NCBI GenBank assembly: GCA_965153355.1
Contig: OZ231127.1
Location: forward strand, 8,804,001 to 8,868,000
Direction: 5' to 3'
Length of the DNA stretch: 64,000 nt
Source of the DNA: Flaccisagitta enflata
Lineage: Eukaryota; Chaetognatha; Sagittoidea; Aphragmophora
Under the pieces are notes generated by a model, which ran no database searches, was not told the origin of the DNA, and saw only the letters and a list, made by a program, of their open reading frames with translations. Made by a program: the position numbers and the translations under genes. Below are positions 22,685 to 33,808 of this stretch, in pieces. The first letter of the stretch is position 1. Each line of letters starts with the position of its first letter.

Positions 22685-22851
22685 CAGTTGAGCTTCGCTC
22701 TTAGTGACCCGCGATTAAAAGAATTCCACCTACAACAGATGCCAATTTATGTTTTTTCCTCCTTTACATTTTTTATGGCTCTTACAGAACCTTGGTTATA
22801 ACAAATAAAATTTGTTGATCCCTTGGAATCCGTAAGAGCGGGATTTAACCG
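22685..22851. mobile_element. MITE with pogo-like ends
   Basis: The left end CAGTTGAGCTTCGCTCTTA and the right end, reversed, CGGTTAAATCCCGCTCTTA form inverted repeats. TA flanks both ends (22683-22684 and 22852-22853). Confidence 0.65.
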
Positions 22852-23079
22852 TACTCGACTCAAGTTACAACAGCCAACAGAAATAACGCATTTTGAAAAC
22901 AAGTCACTTTGAATTCCAAATATCATTTTGATTCCTTTCTTTTTAAATCAAACTACCTTGTCTTCCACCTATAAGTGCATTGACGCGCGGACTGTATTCA
23001 ACCAACTCCTGACCAAGTACTGTAATCTTTTTACATTGACGTCGATGCAAAGGGGTGGTATGCATTTTGGACTTCTTTA
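22852..23079. other. Single-copy DNA
   Basis: No gene or repeat recognised up to the hairpin element. Confidence 0.4.
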
Positions 23080-25762
23080 CAGTACCGGAATCAAAGAACT
23101 GGTGATAAGGAGGGAAGCCATATCTCTCCAATTACAAGGATATGAGATCTGAAATTTTTCTGTGGTGTGCACCTATAGTACCCCCACCCCCCATAAGGGT
23201 TGGGAGCTGTTCCGGGCAATTTTTGTTTTTGGTTGTCAAAAAAAATTTTTTTCTAAAAATTGCTATTGTAGTAGCGATGCGATTTTGTCTTTTGTTTTTT
23301 CATCAACAGCCCTCTGTCAAAAGTGCGCTTTGCACTGTCATGTTGACACCCATTGCAGACAAAGATCGTGAAACTATGGGGAAGAGATAGACGTCGTCAT
23401 TGATTTTTTATGATAGCTTGAGTATTTTTCCTTCCCGGGAGTCACTATGAAGATTCCTTCTTCATTGTGTGCTTTATATGATACAACTTTATATGAGGTG
23501 TCAGCCTGAATTTTTACCGCACTTATCTCCTTCAGAGATTTTGCTTAAATCTACGGGGCCCTGTCCCGAGCATTTTTGTCCGCATGGCTGTGCCCCAGTA
23601 GGAAACTTAAGACCGGCGCCATGAAGTTACAGGAATTGAAAAGTTTTCTTTAGATTTCTGTTTCCTTCCGTAAATGCAGAAAATTGAACTTAGCTAATTG
23701 AGGGACATATGAATTGGATATTTTTTACTCAGTTTGGACGTATGCATGCTTGATGAGTCAGCAGACAACGGGAAAACATTGAATGTCCTCATACAATAAA
23801 TGTCATGAGCCATGCTAATTGTAGGCTAAAAAATCTATTTCAAAAATTGTCTTTTATGTTAGATATAGGTAATGCCAAGAGCTACAAATTTCATTTTTTG
23901 AAAAATATTTTCCGCCAATTTTTAAGGGAACGACACTAAAAAAACAAAAATTTCAAAAAAATGAAAAATAGTTATAATTTCCTAAATAATTGGCTTAACA
24001 TGATAATTTTTGGCATGAAAGTAGTCCTGAGAACCTTCAATGTGTATGCAAAATTTCAACAGTCATAGTTGAATTTTAAAGGAGTTATAGCATTTTGAAA
24101 TTTTAATGATTTTTTGTAAAAAACATTTTTTCCTATGAAATTTTTTTTTGTCAACCATTTTTCTTAAAATTTCATATACAAACAAAGTAACTGATGAATT
24201 TTTGCTTCCAAAAAAAATTTGGCCACTGTGACCCCTTAAAAAAAATTTTTTTCTCTCAAAAATTGCCAAAATGACCCATTTTTCAAAGTTGAATAAAAAT
24301 TGTTCCTGTCATCCGATCATCTTCATTTTTGGTGGAGTTGTTACCTATTATCTACCCTAACTTCACCTAAAATTTGAGCTCACTGCGCCAAACGGTTGCG
24401 GAGATATTGACTTTCAAAGTTACTTTGTCAGAGCAAAATCAGCAAAATTGGCATTTTGGCCATTTTTGAACTTGCATAAAATTTCATTTTTTCTTCTAGG
24501 GACCTCCATTTTAGCTGAAGTTACTAAGGTTTAAGCATATATTTATATTCCAAAATTTCACACTTGTCAGCCAAGCCATTTTAGGGATATGATGGTCCAA
24601 AGTTTTAAAAAACACCAATTTTTCAACAAAAATTACAATGAAAATTTTTCAAAAAAATTAAAAAAAAAAGGATGTCCTCCGGGTTTTGGATCTGGGTGAA
24701 TTAGATAATTCCGAATTGTGTTGAACCCCCCTTTGAAAACCATCATGTGAAAAATTTTTGCTTATTTTTTTCCTGAAGATTTGGTTGAAAAATTGGCATT
24801 TTTAAAAACTTTGGACCATCATATCCCTAAAACGGCTTGGCTGACAAGTGTGAAATTTTGGAATATGAATATATGCTTAAACCTTAGTAACTTAAGCTAA
24901 AATGGAGGTCTCTGGAAGAAAAAATGAAATTTTATGCAAGTTCAAAAATGGCCAAAATGCCAATTTTGCTGATTTTGCACTGACAAAGTAACTTTGAAAG
25001 TCAATATCTCCGCAACCGTTCGGCGCAGTGAGCTCAAACTTTAGGTGAAGTTAGGGTAGATAATAAATAACAACTCCACCAAAAATGAAGATGATCGGAT
25101 GACAGGAACAGTTTTTATTCAACTTTGAAAAATGGGTCATTTTGGCAATTTTTGAGAAAAAAATTTTTTTTTAAGGGGTCACAGTGGCCAAATTTTTTTT
25201 GGAAGCAAAAATTCATCAGTTATTTTGTTTGTATATGAAATTTTAAGAAAAATGGTTGACAAAAAAAAATGTTTTTTACAAAAAAGCATTAAAATTTCAA
25301 AATGCTATAACTCCTTTTAAATTCAACTATGACTGTTGAAATTTTGCATACACATTGAAGGTTTTCAGGACTACTTTCATGCCAAAAATTATCATGTTAA
25401 GCCAAAAATTTAGAAAATTATAACTATTTTTCATTTTTTTGAAATTTTTGTTTTTTTAGTGTTGTTCCCTTAAAAATTGGCGGAAAATATTTTTCAAAAA
25501 ATGAAATTTGTAGCTCTTGGCATTACCTATATCTAACATAAAAGACAATTTTTGAGATAAATTTTTTAGCCTACAATAGCAATTTTTAGAAAAAATTTTT
25601 TTTTGACTACCAAAAACAAAAATTGCCCGGAACAGCTCCCAACCCTTATGGGGGGTGGGGGTACTATAGGTGCACACCACAGAAAAATTTCAGATCTCAT
25701 ATCCTTGTAATTGGAGAGATATGGCTTCCCTCCTTATCACCAGTTCTTTGATTCCGGTACTG
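23080..25762. mobile_element. Giant hairpin (foldback) element, copy 2
   Basis: Ends CAGTACCGGAATCAAAG at left and the same reversed at right are flanked by TA (23078-23079 and 25763-25764). Arms of about 1.05 kb are inverted copies with the centre near 24.7 kb. The left arm is split by a 546-bp insertion at 23272-23817, without which the element is about 2.13 kb, the same size as copy 1 at 9196-11321. No ORF encodes a transposase. A transcript would form a long, nearly perfect double-stranded RNA. Confidence 0.88.
23272..23817. mobile_element. 546-bp insertion inside the hairpin arm
   Basis: The right arm of the hairpin has no counterpart for this segment. The left arm sequence repeats ATTGTAG on both sides of it (23265-23271 and 23818-23824), which marks a 7-bp target duplication. 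Its ends, TAGCGATG and CATGCTA, may be very short inverted repeats. The family is not recognised, and there is no ORF. Confidence 0.75.
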
Positions 25763-25792
25763 TACATCATCCTCTACAGACTAATCGGGACA

Positions 25793-26051
25793 AGCGCTGA
25801 CTCAAACAACCCTTACTCTCCCTTCCCCTTTTCATAACACATACACTTTGCCTTTGCCATATTTCTGTCTACCACAAATGAACGGTAGACTCTGACTTAA
25901 CTCAACTGTTTCTCCCTCCATCTACCACACGTTATATTCGGCCCTTTGGCGCCAATGTGGGATAGATACTGACTTAACCCAGCCCTTATTACGCCTTCCC
26001 CTCCTCATCAGACATGCCCCTCACCAAGTTCCATCTAACACACACAAATAT
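25793..26051. repeat. S minisatellite units
   Basis: Units of about 108-112 bp carry TTAACCCARCCCTTATTAC, CCTCCTCATCAGACATGCCCC, AAGTTCCATCTA and, in one unit type, the palindrome TTGGCGCCAA. They are split from the units at 26646-27015 by the element at 26054-26643. Confidence 0.75.
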
Positions 26052-26053
26052 TA

Positions 26054-26643
26054 CAGGGTCATCAATCTGGATTGGGAAAAAGTATTAAGCTTTTACCCTC
26101 AGATGCTTCTTCTCAAGGACCTGGAATTGATTTTCCTATATAGTACTATGTTTGACGTTTTTTGTGTCAAAATTTCATTGGTCTGTGTCAAATATTTTGT
26201 CCACAACATCAATTTGAAGTAAAACAAGTATTTGTGGCTTAAGCTCAATTTATCCTTTTTTCATCAAAACTATTTTCCCTCATTTTTGATCAGTTTGAGC
26301 TACAAATGCTTAAATAATCTCAACTTAAAGATGTTTTTTAAAATTCATTAAAATATCTTCAACCGAGACAAATCTGACATTTGCTGCTCAATCCAATGAG
26401 AAATAAGAGCAAATCCAAGAAAAACAGTTTTGATAAACTAAGGCTAATTTGAGCTATATCTGAAAAGGTTTGTTTTTCTTCAAATTGATGTTGTGGACAA
26501 AGTATTTAACTCAGACCAATAAAATTACGATACAAAAAACGTCAAACATAGTACTACAAAAGAGAACAATTTCCAAACTAGTGAGAAGAAGCAGGTGAGA
26601 GCAAAAGCTTAACACTTTTTCCCAGTCCAGATTGATGACCCGG
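26054..26643. mobile_element. 590-bp TA-flanked palindromic element
   Basis: The left end CAGGGTCATCAATCTGG and the right end, reversed, CCGGGTCATCAATCTGG are followed by about 80 bp of close inverted similarity and weaker similarity to the centre. TA flanks both ends (26052-26053 and 26644-26645). It is inserted in an S unit, since the S sequence resumes at GTTCTTAGGCGTCC. There is no ORF. Confidence 0.8.
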
Positions 26644-26645
26644 TA

Positions 26646-27015
26646 GTAGTTCTTAGGCGTCCAAAGCAGTGACTTTACCAAACCCTTATTACCCTTTCCC
26701 CCTCCTCATCAGACATGCCCCTCACCAAGTTCCATCTACCACACGTTGAATTCGACCCTTTGGCGCCAATGAGGGACAGACACTGTCTTAACCCAACCCT
26801 TAGCACCCCCTTTCCCCTCCTCATCAGACATGCCCCTTACCAAGTTCCAACTAATACACACAAATGTTAGTTTTTAGGCATCTAAAGCAGTGACCTAACC
26901 CAACCCTCATTACCCCTATCCCCCTCCTCATCAGACATGCCCCTTGCCAAGTTCCATCTACCACACATTGAATTCGGCCCTTTTGCGCCAATGAGGGACA
27001 GATACTGATTTAAGG
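26646..27015. repeat. S minisatellite array
   Basis: Two unit types alternate. One ends with TTGGCGCCAATGAGGGACAG, the other with 'GTTAGTTTTTAGGCATCTAA'. Both start with the TTAACCCAACCC and CATCAGACATGCCCC blocks. Confidence 0.85.
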
Positions 27016-27234
27016 CGAATGTCAAGAAACGGCAAGTGGGCAGGAATAGAATTAGCCATTTTTTTAATGATTCAAATACAACAAAACTATACATCACTGT
27101 ATAGCTAATGAATTATATGAATTCATAGAAGAATTTTGTTAACTGAGCTCACCTTTCATGCAAATTAAGCCTAATTAGACCGATTTTGTACCCAAAACAA
27201 TACAAAATTAAGCATACTATCTTCCAAAAAAAAA
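27016..27234. other. Single-copy DNA
   Basis: No gene or repeat recognised. Confidence 0.4.
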
Positions 27235-27720
27235 AATCTTCCAGCATATTTTGAACAATTACTCTTCAACGATTCATCCAATTTCAAAAAAAATTGGTGA
27301 CCAAATTGAAGCCCTTCAAATTTCCGAGCTAGTCGTGCAAACCGCATCCCTCTAACCTAATTGGTTTAGAAGTTATCTTACTTAAAGTAAAAAGACTTCC
27401 TCTGGCAGGATTCTTGATTTGACTTCTTTTATGGTAGTTGTTTCTTTTCAAACAATCATAACTCATTTGTTTTTTGATGAATCAACAAAAAATCGGTGAC
27501 CAAAATGTAGAGTTTTTCAATGGGCATCTTTTCCTTTTTTACACCAACAAAATTGGTTCAGCCGTTTAAAAGTTACGGTCAATCAAAGATTGAAAAGGGA
27601 AAAAATATGTGAGTGCTCAAAATGCATGGAATACTATCACTCCAAAAGTGCCTCGAGAGGCCCTAAAAATCACTTCCCCGGCAAATGGCGGCCAAAATTA
27701 GGTCAAGATAAGCTCACATT
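27235..27720 (-). repeat. Repeat family R, uninterrupted copy
   Basis: This is the reverse complement of the R sequence at 8736-9195 plus 11322-11370. It lacks both the 89-bp MITE and the giant hairpin, so it shows both empty target sites. At its right end it carries the GGCGGCCAAAAT segment that matches GGCCGCCATTTGC near 5709. No ORF. Confidence 0.7.
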
Positions 27721-28672
27721 AAAAATTGATTACTTGGCAATTAAATGATATAGGTTTTTTAGTTGATGAATAAAATAAATTCGGAGGTTGGAAGATTTTT
27801 TTTTTTGAAGATAGTATTGTAGTAGAAAAATCAGTATGAGTTAATTCTTTACCTAAATTATGTTTAAACGCAATAGTGTGAGGATGTTTCATGGAAAAAA
27901 ATCGAAATTTCATGAATTTTCAAAATATCTCTATAAGCACCTTTTTTGGTTGGTTAAGCAGCGCGGTAAAAATTTGCTTCACCAATCTCTTCATACTAGT
28001 AATCTAGATACTCTTCAGCAACGTTCATGAAAAATTTCAGCCAAACTGGCAAACTCATTCAAAAGTTATGCCACTTTTTCATTTTTTCTTCTGGTAGGTT
28101 GGTTGGGCTGGTTGGGCTGGTTAGACTCATCTTCAGGATTCCAAATTTTTTCTCCTGATCTCTTTTGGTAAAGTCTGTTTTCCTGCAAAAGATCATGGGT
28201 ATAGCTCAAAGTGTTCATGGGATATGGACATTTTTGTAAATTGGACGAATTGTATTTTTTTCCTCCCAAGTCCGCAAAACTTTGAGTTCCACAAAGAAGA
28301 AAATAACTAAGATAACTAAGATGATCGTCCGATGAGCGTATCAATTCTGCAACACTTTCAGGACCAACAAAATATAAAATTTCATTGGGACTGAACGCCT
28401 GGGAGTTAAGACTTCAAATTTTCAGTGTAGATTAAAAATTACACGCTCTTTCACATGGTGTGGTCAGATTTTATGTAAAATGTGTCATTTTCACACCATA
28501 GTGGCATATCTTAAGCGTTAGGTATGCATTAGGAACAAATTTGGGGGTGTTCGCGAATTGATACACTCCCAGAAAGATTAGTTGTCCATCAAATGGCAAA
28601 AGAAAAAATGCTTAATAATCAAGAAGAAGGAGGTAAAAAAAAAATAAATGTCATAATGTTCAGTTTTGAGAG
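27721..28672. other. AT-rich DNA, nothing recognised
   Basis: A short GGTTGGTTGGGCTGGTTGGG repeat lies near 28097-28123. The frames of 64-92 residues here have no recognisable domain. Confidence 0.45.
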
Positions 28673-28898
28673 AAATAAGGCCGGATACACGGCTACCCCA
28701 GTCGCGTGCGGGTGGGCAGGGGCTGTATTTTAGGCTGCCTAATCATTTGGGCAGGAGCAGTGATGCCAAACACCGCAAAAAAAAAAAAAAAGTAAAGTGT
28801 GACGGACTGACGGACGGACCGACAGACGGACCGACGGACCGACGGACTGACGGACCGACAAAGCAGGTTGTAGAGTCGCGTAGCACGCGATTAAAAAG
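28673..28898 (-). mobile_element. HINE-like repeat, complete copy
   Basis: Read on the minus strand: a 5' hairpin AATCGCG-TGCT-ACGCGACT, then CTACAACC. A pure GTCCGTCGGTCC-type core of about 60 bp follows, then CACTTTACTTTTTTTTT. 'CACTGCTCCTGCCCAAATG' and the third arm GCACGCGACT come next. The terminal hairpin GCCG-TGTATC-CGGC ends in CTTATTT. This is one of the best preserved copies. Confidence 0.92.
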
Positions 28899-29210
28899 AA
28901 AAAAAAACAAAAAAAACAAGGAGGGGAAAATTTGATTTTTATACCATTTTCGATAACTTACCATTTGAGTAATGAATTGAATTTTTTTGTGTATACTGTG
29001 GGATTGATAACGGTCAATGAAAACTCATGATATCATATGATAAGACATTTTTTGATTTGTTTTGCTTGCTATTTTCCACTGGAGACAGAATAGAGACAAG
29101 CCAACAAGAGCCTTTTGATCAAATTTTTAGACCCCTTAGGGGTAGGGAGGGTCACAAAAAATGGTTTGAAATTGTGCCCTGGGTAGTTATGAATGTCTTT
29201 GAACCATTTA
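28899..29210. other. AT-rich DNA, nothing recognised
   Basis: No gene or repeat recognised. Confidence 0.4.
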
Positions 29211-29820
29211 CTACCTAGGAAATGAATATACAGACAGCTGGAGAAAAGTTAGCCTTTTCACTCATTAAATGAAGTATATGCCCAAATGAATCAATTTGTA
29301 GTCATTATATGGTATTTTGATCTATCAAGTGCTTCTGTTTCGACTTTCTATAGGATTGGTCTTTGATTTGCAACATAAATTAGTGTGTCCTTGGCTTAGC
29401 AAAAAGCACAAAAAAGATCATTGAATCAGTTTTGTTCTCTTTTATGATCAGATGATTTGAGAGCATTATGTTTGACTGCAGCCCTCAAATTTCTCAACAA
29501 TCAGAAAATTTGTCAAAAAGGTGATCTATTAAGACCAAGCAGAATGATTTTGCTCAATCCGTTTAGATTTGAGAGCTGTTTCAATGTAGGTCGTCCTTAG
29601 AAGATTCGAACCAAAAACATCAAAATACGATTTTGTCAAAATGACAGTTTTTCTTCAAAACGCTGTAATTTCAAAACGGATCGAGCTACCAAGCTCTGTT
29701 TGGTCTTGATTGGAAGATTTTTTGTCATAATTTGTTGATCTGCTTTCATTGTTTTATTGGATATTGCAGTTTAGCTTCTATAATCATGGTTAGGTGTCCG
29801 TATATTTATTTCCTAGATAG
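29211..29820. mobile_element. CTAG-ended inverted-repeat element, copy 2
   Basis: The ends read CTAGGAAATGAATATACAG at left and, reversed, CTAGGAAATAAATATACGG at right. The 602-bp CTAG-to-CTAG distance equals that of copy 1 (958-1568), to which it is inverted. There is no ORF. Confidence 0.75.
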
Positions 29821-30030
29821 TTATCCGTATGTAATGATGTATCTGAAGCTTGGGCTAACATAGATGGGTAGAAAGTCGGGCCCTCCAGCTTGCTGCGGAA
29901 CCGTGACATTTACCTTAACCCAACCATTATTACTCCTTCCCCCTCCTCATCAGACATGCCCCTTGCCAAGTTCCATCTAACACACACGAATGTTAGTTCT
30001 TAGGCGTCCAAAGCAATGACTTAACCCCAG
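29821..30030. repeat. S minisatellite fragment
   Basis: From about 29912 the sequence matches one S unit (TTAACCCAACCATTATTAC, CATCAGACATGCCCC, GTTAGTTCTTAGGCGTCC). The first 90 bp is unassigned. Confidence 0.7.
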
Positions 30031-30268
<238 letters not shown>

Positions 30269-30387
30269 CAAAATCTCTGATGGGACAGGAAGTTCTATGC
30301 CGAATAGGCGGGCATGCCTTAACAGCGGGTAAGCTCTATAAGCACTCCACTGCATCTTAATCGGTTTGTTTTTGACATATATGAAAG

Positions 30388-30912
30388 CAGAAATAGTCGT
30401 AAAAGCGTTTGATGGTCAGCCGTACCCGTGTTGAAGTGGAAGCAGGGCAGCGGCCCTGAAGAGGTAGATGACCTATGTTTTCACACACTTGGGGAATTTT
30501 CTCCTCCTCCTTCTCCTCTTTCTCCGTCCCTCCCCTCAAATCCCAGTCTCAAGGCCCAAATCTCAGTCTCATGGCCCTAATCCCAGCCACAAGGCTCAAA
30601 TTCTAGCCTCAAGGCCCAAATCCCAGCCTGGAGGCCCAGATCCCACCCTTGAGACCAAAATCTCAGCCTTGAGGTTTGGATCTGGGCCTCTTGGCCGGGA
30701 TTTGAATGTAGAGGCTGAGATTTGGGCCTCAAGGCTGGTATTTGGGCCTCCAGGCTATGATTTGGTTCTTGAGGCTAGAATTTGAGCCTCGTGGCTATTG
30801 GGGCCACGAGACTGAGATTTGGGCCTCGAGGCGAAGGAGGAGAAGGAGGAGAAAATTCCCCATATGTGTGAAAGCATGGGTCATCGACCCCTTTGGGGAC
30901 GCTGCCCAAAAG
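30388..30912. mobile_element. Palindromic minisatellite element, copy 2
   Basis: Inverted ends of about 75 bp share GGGCAGCG, GATGACC, CATATG/CACTTG and GGGGAATTTTCTCC (left 30447-30520, right 30834-30908 reversed). The interior minisatellite (AAATCCCAGCCTCAAGGCCC) flips orientation near 30.68 kb. On the left an inverted AAAGCGTTTGATGGTCAGC tail is also seen in copies 1 and 3. Confidence 0.8.
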
Positions 30913-30938
30913 GAAACAAAAACACAAGAAACTAGTGA

Positions 30939-31205
30939 CATGGGGGTCACAATACCGTTGCGGACTGACGGGCAGGGGTATGCAACCCTCATCCATACCT
31001 GCCCCAAACCCATGCTCAAACCAAAAAAAAAATCTTATTTGCAGCATCAGAAATGCGCGTTTTCCCGCTATCCAAATCGATCATCACGGACTAACAGACG
31101 GACGGACTGATGGATGGCTGGACAGACAGACAGATAGACAGACAGACAGACAGACAGATGAACAGATAGAGCTTCTTATTAATTTGCATGTCTACGACTG
31201 AAAAA
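30939..31205 (-). mobile_element. HINE-like repeat, subfamily B, diverged
   Basis: Read on the minus strand: a weak 5' end (AGTCGTAGACATGCAAATT), a long GTCTGTCTGTCCATCC core, and CCGTCAGTCCGCAACGG. The 3' hairpin is GTGAC-CCCCAT-GTCAC, ending in TAGTT. Confidence 0.7.
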
Positions 31206-31737
31206 AAAGGAAAAAAGAGGAAATGGGAAAGTGATGATGGAAGACAAGCTGTTGAAGTTAATGTCAAGAATTCATTTGCATATTGCAGTTTTCTGATGAC
31301 TGCTCCATTGTAATTTCGTTAATTTGCCATTCAGTCATTCTGAATTAGAATCATAACTTTAACAAAAGTTTTGTTTGATGTAAATAGAAAAAAAAAACCG
31401 TTGTACGTTCTAAAGTAATCAATATCGTTTTGATTTTAATGTACCTTACCATGACTCAGATTCATACAGACGTTTAATATCCTGAAATAAGTTGAGGGCG
31501 CAGAAATTGGTTCCGGTTTCCTCGAATTACCGCGTGCGCGGGATTGAGGCTCAAATTTGACTATCAGCGCATCAGGCTCGATAGCCCTGTAAGTGGCTTG
31601 TAGACATCTGGCTGTCAGCGAGGAATCCGTGGTGTTATTGTTGGTTATGAGTGGTTTTTATGGAAACTCTAAAAACAAATTGTTTGCTGCGAGTATCTTA
31701 CTCATTAAACTACGAAATAACTGTTTGTGTGAGTGTG

Positions 31738-31740
<3 letters not shown>
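31206..31740. other. AT-rich single-copy DNA
   Basis: No gene or repeat recognised. Confidence 0.45.
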
Positions 31741-31741
<1 letters not shown>

Positions 31742-31777
<36 letters not shown>

Positions 31778-31796
31778 TGTGTGTGTGCGCGTGTGT
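31742..31796. repeat. (GT)n microsatellite
   Basis: A GT run with one AT and one GC interruption. Confidence 0.95.
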
Positions 31797-31880
31797 CTCT
31801 CTCTCTATTGTTGTTGATGTAATCAGAAATTTTCTCTCTATTTTTCATGCACAAACGTGAGCAAGCATACTTTTCAGATC

Positions 31881-31908
31881 TTTCTTTCTTTCTTTCTGTT
31901 CTTTCTGT

Positions 31909-31986
<78 letters not shown>

Positions 31987-32066
31987 TCTTCTTCTTCTTC
32001 TTTCTTCTTTCCTCTCTCTTCTCTCTTCCTCCTCCTCTGCATTTTCTTCTTCTTCTTCTTCTTCTC
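31881..32066. repeat. (TTTC)n and (TTC)n tract
   Basis: About 100 bp of TTTC is followed by TTC-rich and CTC-rich sequence. Long Phe/Leu frames and their Lys/Glu complements are artefacts. Confidence 0.95.
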
Positions 32067-32093
32067 TATGCTGCCGACAAGGCCTCTATCCTG

Positions 32094-32121
32094 CCGAGTA
32101 GCGGCGCTACCCGCTACTCCA
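32094..32121. repeat. GAGTAGCGG hairpin after TTC tract
   Basis: GAGTAGCGG-CGCTAC-CCGCTACTC forms a perfect 9-bp stem. The same hairpin occurs at 50627-50654, again directly after a TTC microsatellite. Confidence 0.75.
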
Positions 32122-32127
32122 TGATCT

Positions 32128-32580
32128 ATATGCCTGCTTAACCCAACCCTTATTACCCCCTTCCCCCTCATCATCAGACTTGCCCCTTACCAAGTTCCAT
32201 CTACCACACGTTGAATTCGACCCTTTGGCGCCAATGAGGGAGAGACACTGTCTTAACCTAACCCTTAGCACCCCCTTTCCCCTCCTCATCAGACATGCCC
32301 CTATCCAAGTTCCAACTAACACACACGAATGTTAGTTTTTAGGCATCTAAAGCAGTGACCTAACCCAACCCTTGTTACCCCTAACCCCCTCCTCATCAGA
32401 CATGCCCCTTACCAAGTCCCATCAACCACACACGTATTTCGGCTCTTTGGCGCCAATGAGGGACAGACACTCACTTAACCCAACCCTTATTACCCCTCCC
32501 CCCTCACCAACCCTTCCCCCTCCTCATCAGACATGCCCCTTGCCAAGTTCCATCTACCACACGTTGAAGTCGGCTCATCG
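32128..32580. repeat. S minisatellite array
   Basis: About four alternating 108-112-bp units resemble those at 26646-27015, with TTGGCGCCAATGAGGG ends in every other unit. Confidence 0.85.
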
Positions 32581-33115
32581 GCGCCGAATCTCTTGTCCAG
32601 ATTGTCCCTCGGAATTTTCATTATGCATGGAAATGGCGGCCCCCGTCTTGCTTTTCTTCCCTCATTTCTCCTCGCTGAGTTTTTTTTTCTTCTTCCTCTC
32701 TGGCCCATCCTCCCTATCCGCCTTCTGATATATCGAATTCACCTCTCTCTTCTTGTCCCTCCTCAAATCCTCTTTTCCCTATTCCCTGTCAATATCCGAT
32801 TGCCTAATTTTCAGCCCACCTCTCTTATTACCCCTGCTCCCCTCTTCTTCTCCTCTTACCCATCCCATTTCCCACCCTTCCTCCCGCGACCGAAAGGTTC
32901 GAGTGTTTCTTTTCTGATCCACCAACCTGAACGTTTTTGATAACCTTTCTCCATGCCTCCATCCACACGCCCTCATCCCCAATCCTGCTTCCTAACACTT
33001 CCTGAAAACTGCCGATAAACCCTGAATTTTCCATCTCTATTCACGAAGGTCTTTTCTATTCCCCTACGTCATTATGTACATTATATACAATTTACAGGTT
33101 CCTACGGAACTATGA
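32581..33115. other. Pyrimidine-rich DNA
   Basis: CT-rich sequence without tandem order or a convincing gene. Confidence 0.4.
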
Positions 33116-33327
33116 TTTTTAGTCGCGTGCTACGCGACTCTACAACCCGCTTTGTCCGTCCGTCCGTCCGTCGGTCCGTCCGTCCGTCCGTCCGTCACAC
33201 TTTACTTTTTTTGGGTTTTTGCGGTCTATGGCCTTACTGCTCCTGCCCAAATGATGGAGTGGCCTAAAATATGGCCCCTGCCCACCCGCACGCGACTTCG
33301 GTAGCCGTGTATCCGGCCTTGTTTTTG
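33116..33327 (+). mobile_element. HINE-like repeat, reference copy of subfamily A
   Basis: In order: TTTTT; hairpin AGTCGCG-TGCT-ACGCGACT; CTACAACCCGCTTT; a 55-bp GTCC/GTCG tetranucleotide core; CACACTTTACTTTTTTT; 'TTTTTGCGGTCTATGGCC'; CTGCTCCTGCCCAAATG; CCCCTGCCCACCC; third arm GCACGCGACT; terminal hairpin GCCG-TGTATC-CGGC; CTTGTTTTT. The third arm is an exact 10-bp complement of AGTCGCGTGC in the hairpin. There is no ORF. The plan (subterminal inverted repeats, microsatellite core, 3' stem-loop, T-rich junctions) matches non-autonomous Helentron/Helitron2 elements, but no Rep/helicase partner lies in the window. Confidence 0.92.
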
Positions 33328-33808
33328 CTATCTTTGACCCGTCTCTCTCATTTTGTTACCTCTTGTTACCTCTTACTCACGAACTTTGTCCCTGTCCAGA
33401 TTTTCAATTTAGTATGGAAATATATCACATGTCTACTTCGTCGATTTTGAATTACTTTGACTGTTAAACGCCTTTTTAGTGACTAACTTTTTTGTCAGGA
33501 AGTTTTGGAACAGTAAAACGAGTAGCTTGGAAAATGTTCATTGGCATGGTAATTTAATGGGTTCCATCACCGTTTTATTCAATATCTTGGTAACAATGAC
33601 ATCTGCATAGAATTTTATGTCTTTTTTTCAAACAATTGTTAACTCTAAATCGTAACTGCGTTAACAACAGGATAATCTTAGGAAAAACGTCATCGGGAGA
33701 AAAGAGTCATTGCTGTTGATGCATGCGGTCAATCGTGACGAACTTGAGAACGCATGACTTCAAATTCATTTCATTTCTTTTTTTTCATCCTATGGATGTT
33801 TGGATCTC
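33328..33808. other. AT-rich single-copy DNA
   Basis: No gene or repeat recognised. Confidence 0.45.

Noticed and set aside
33116-33327. CRISPR or tRNA-derived SINE as explanation for the dispersed hairpin repeats
   Set aside because: Copies are dispersed in both orientations without spacers, and they lack a tRNA A/B-box promoter and a poly-A or simple 3' tail; the Helentron-like plan fits better.
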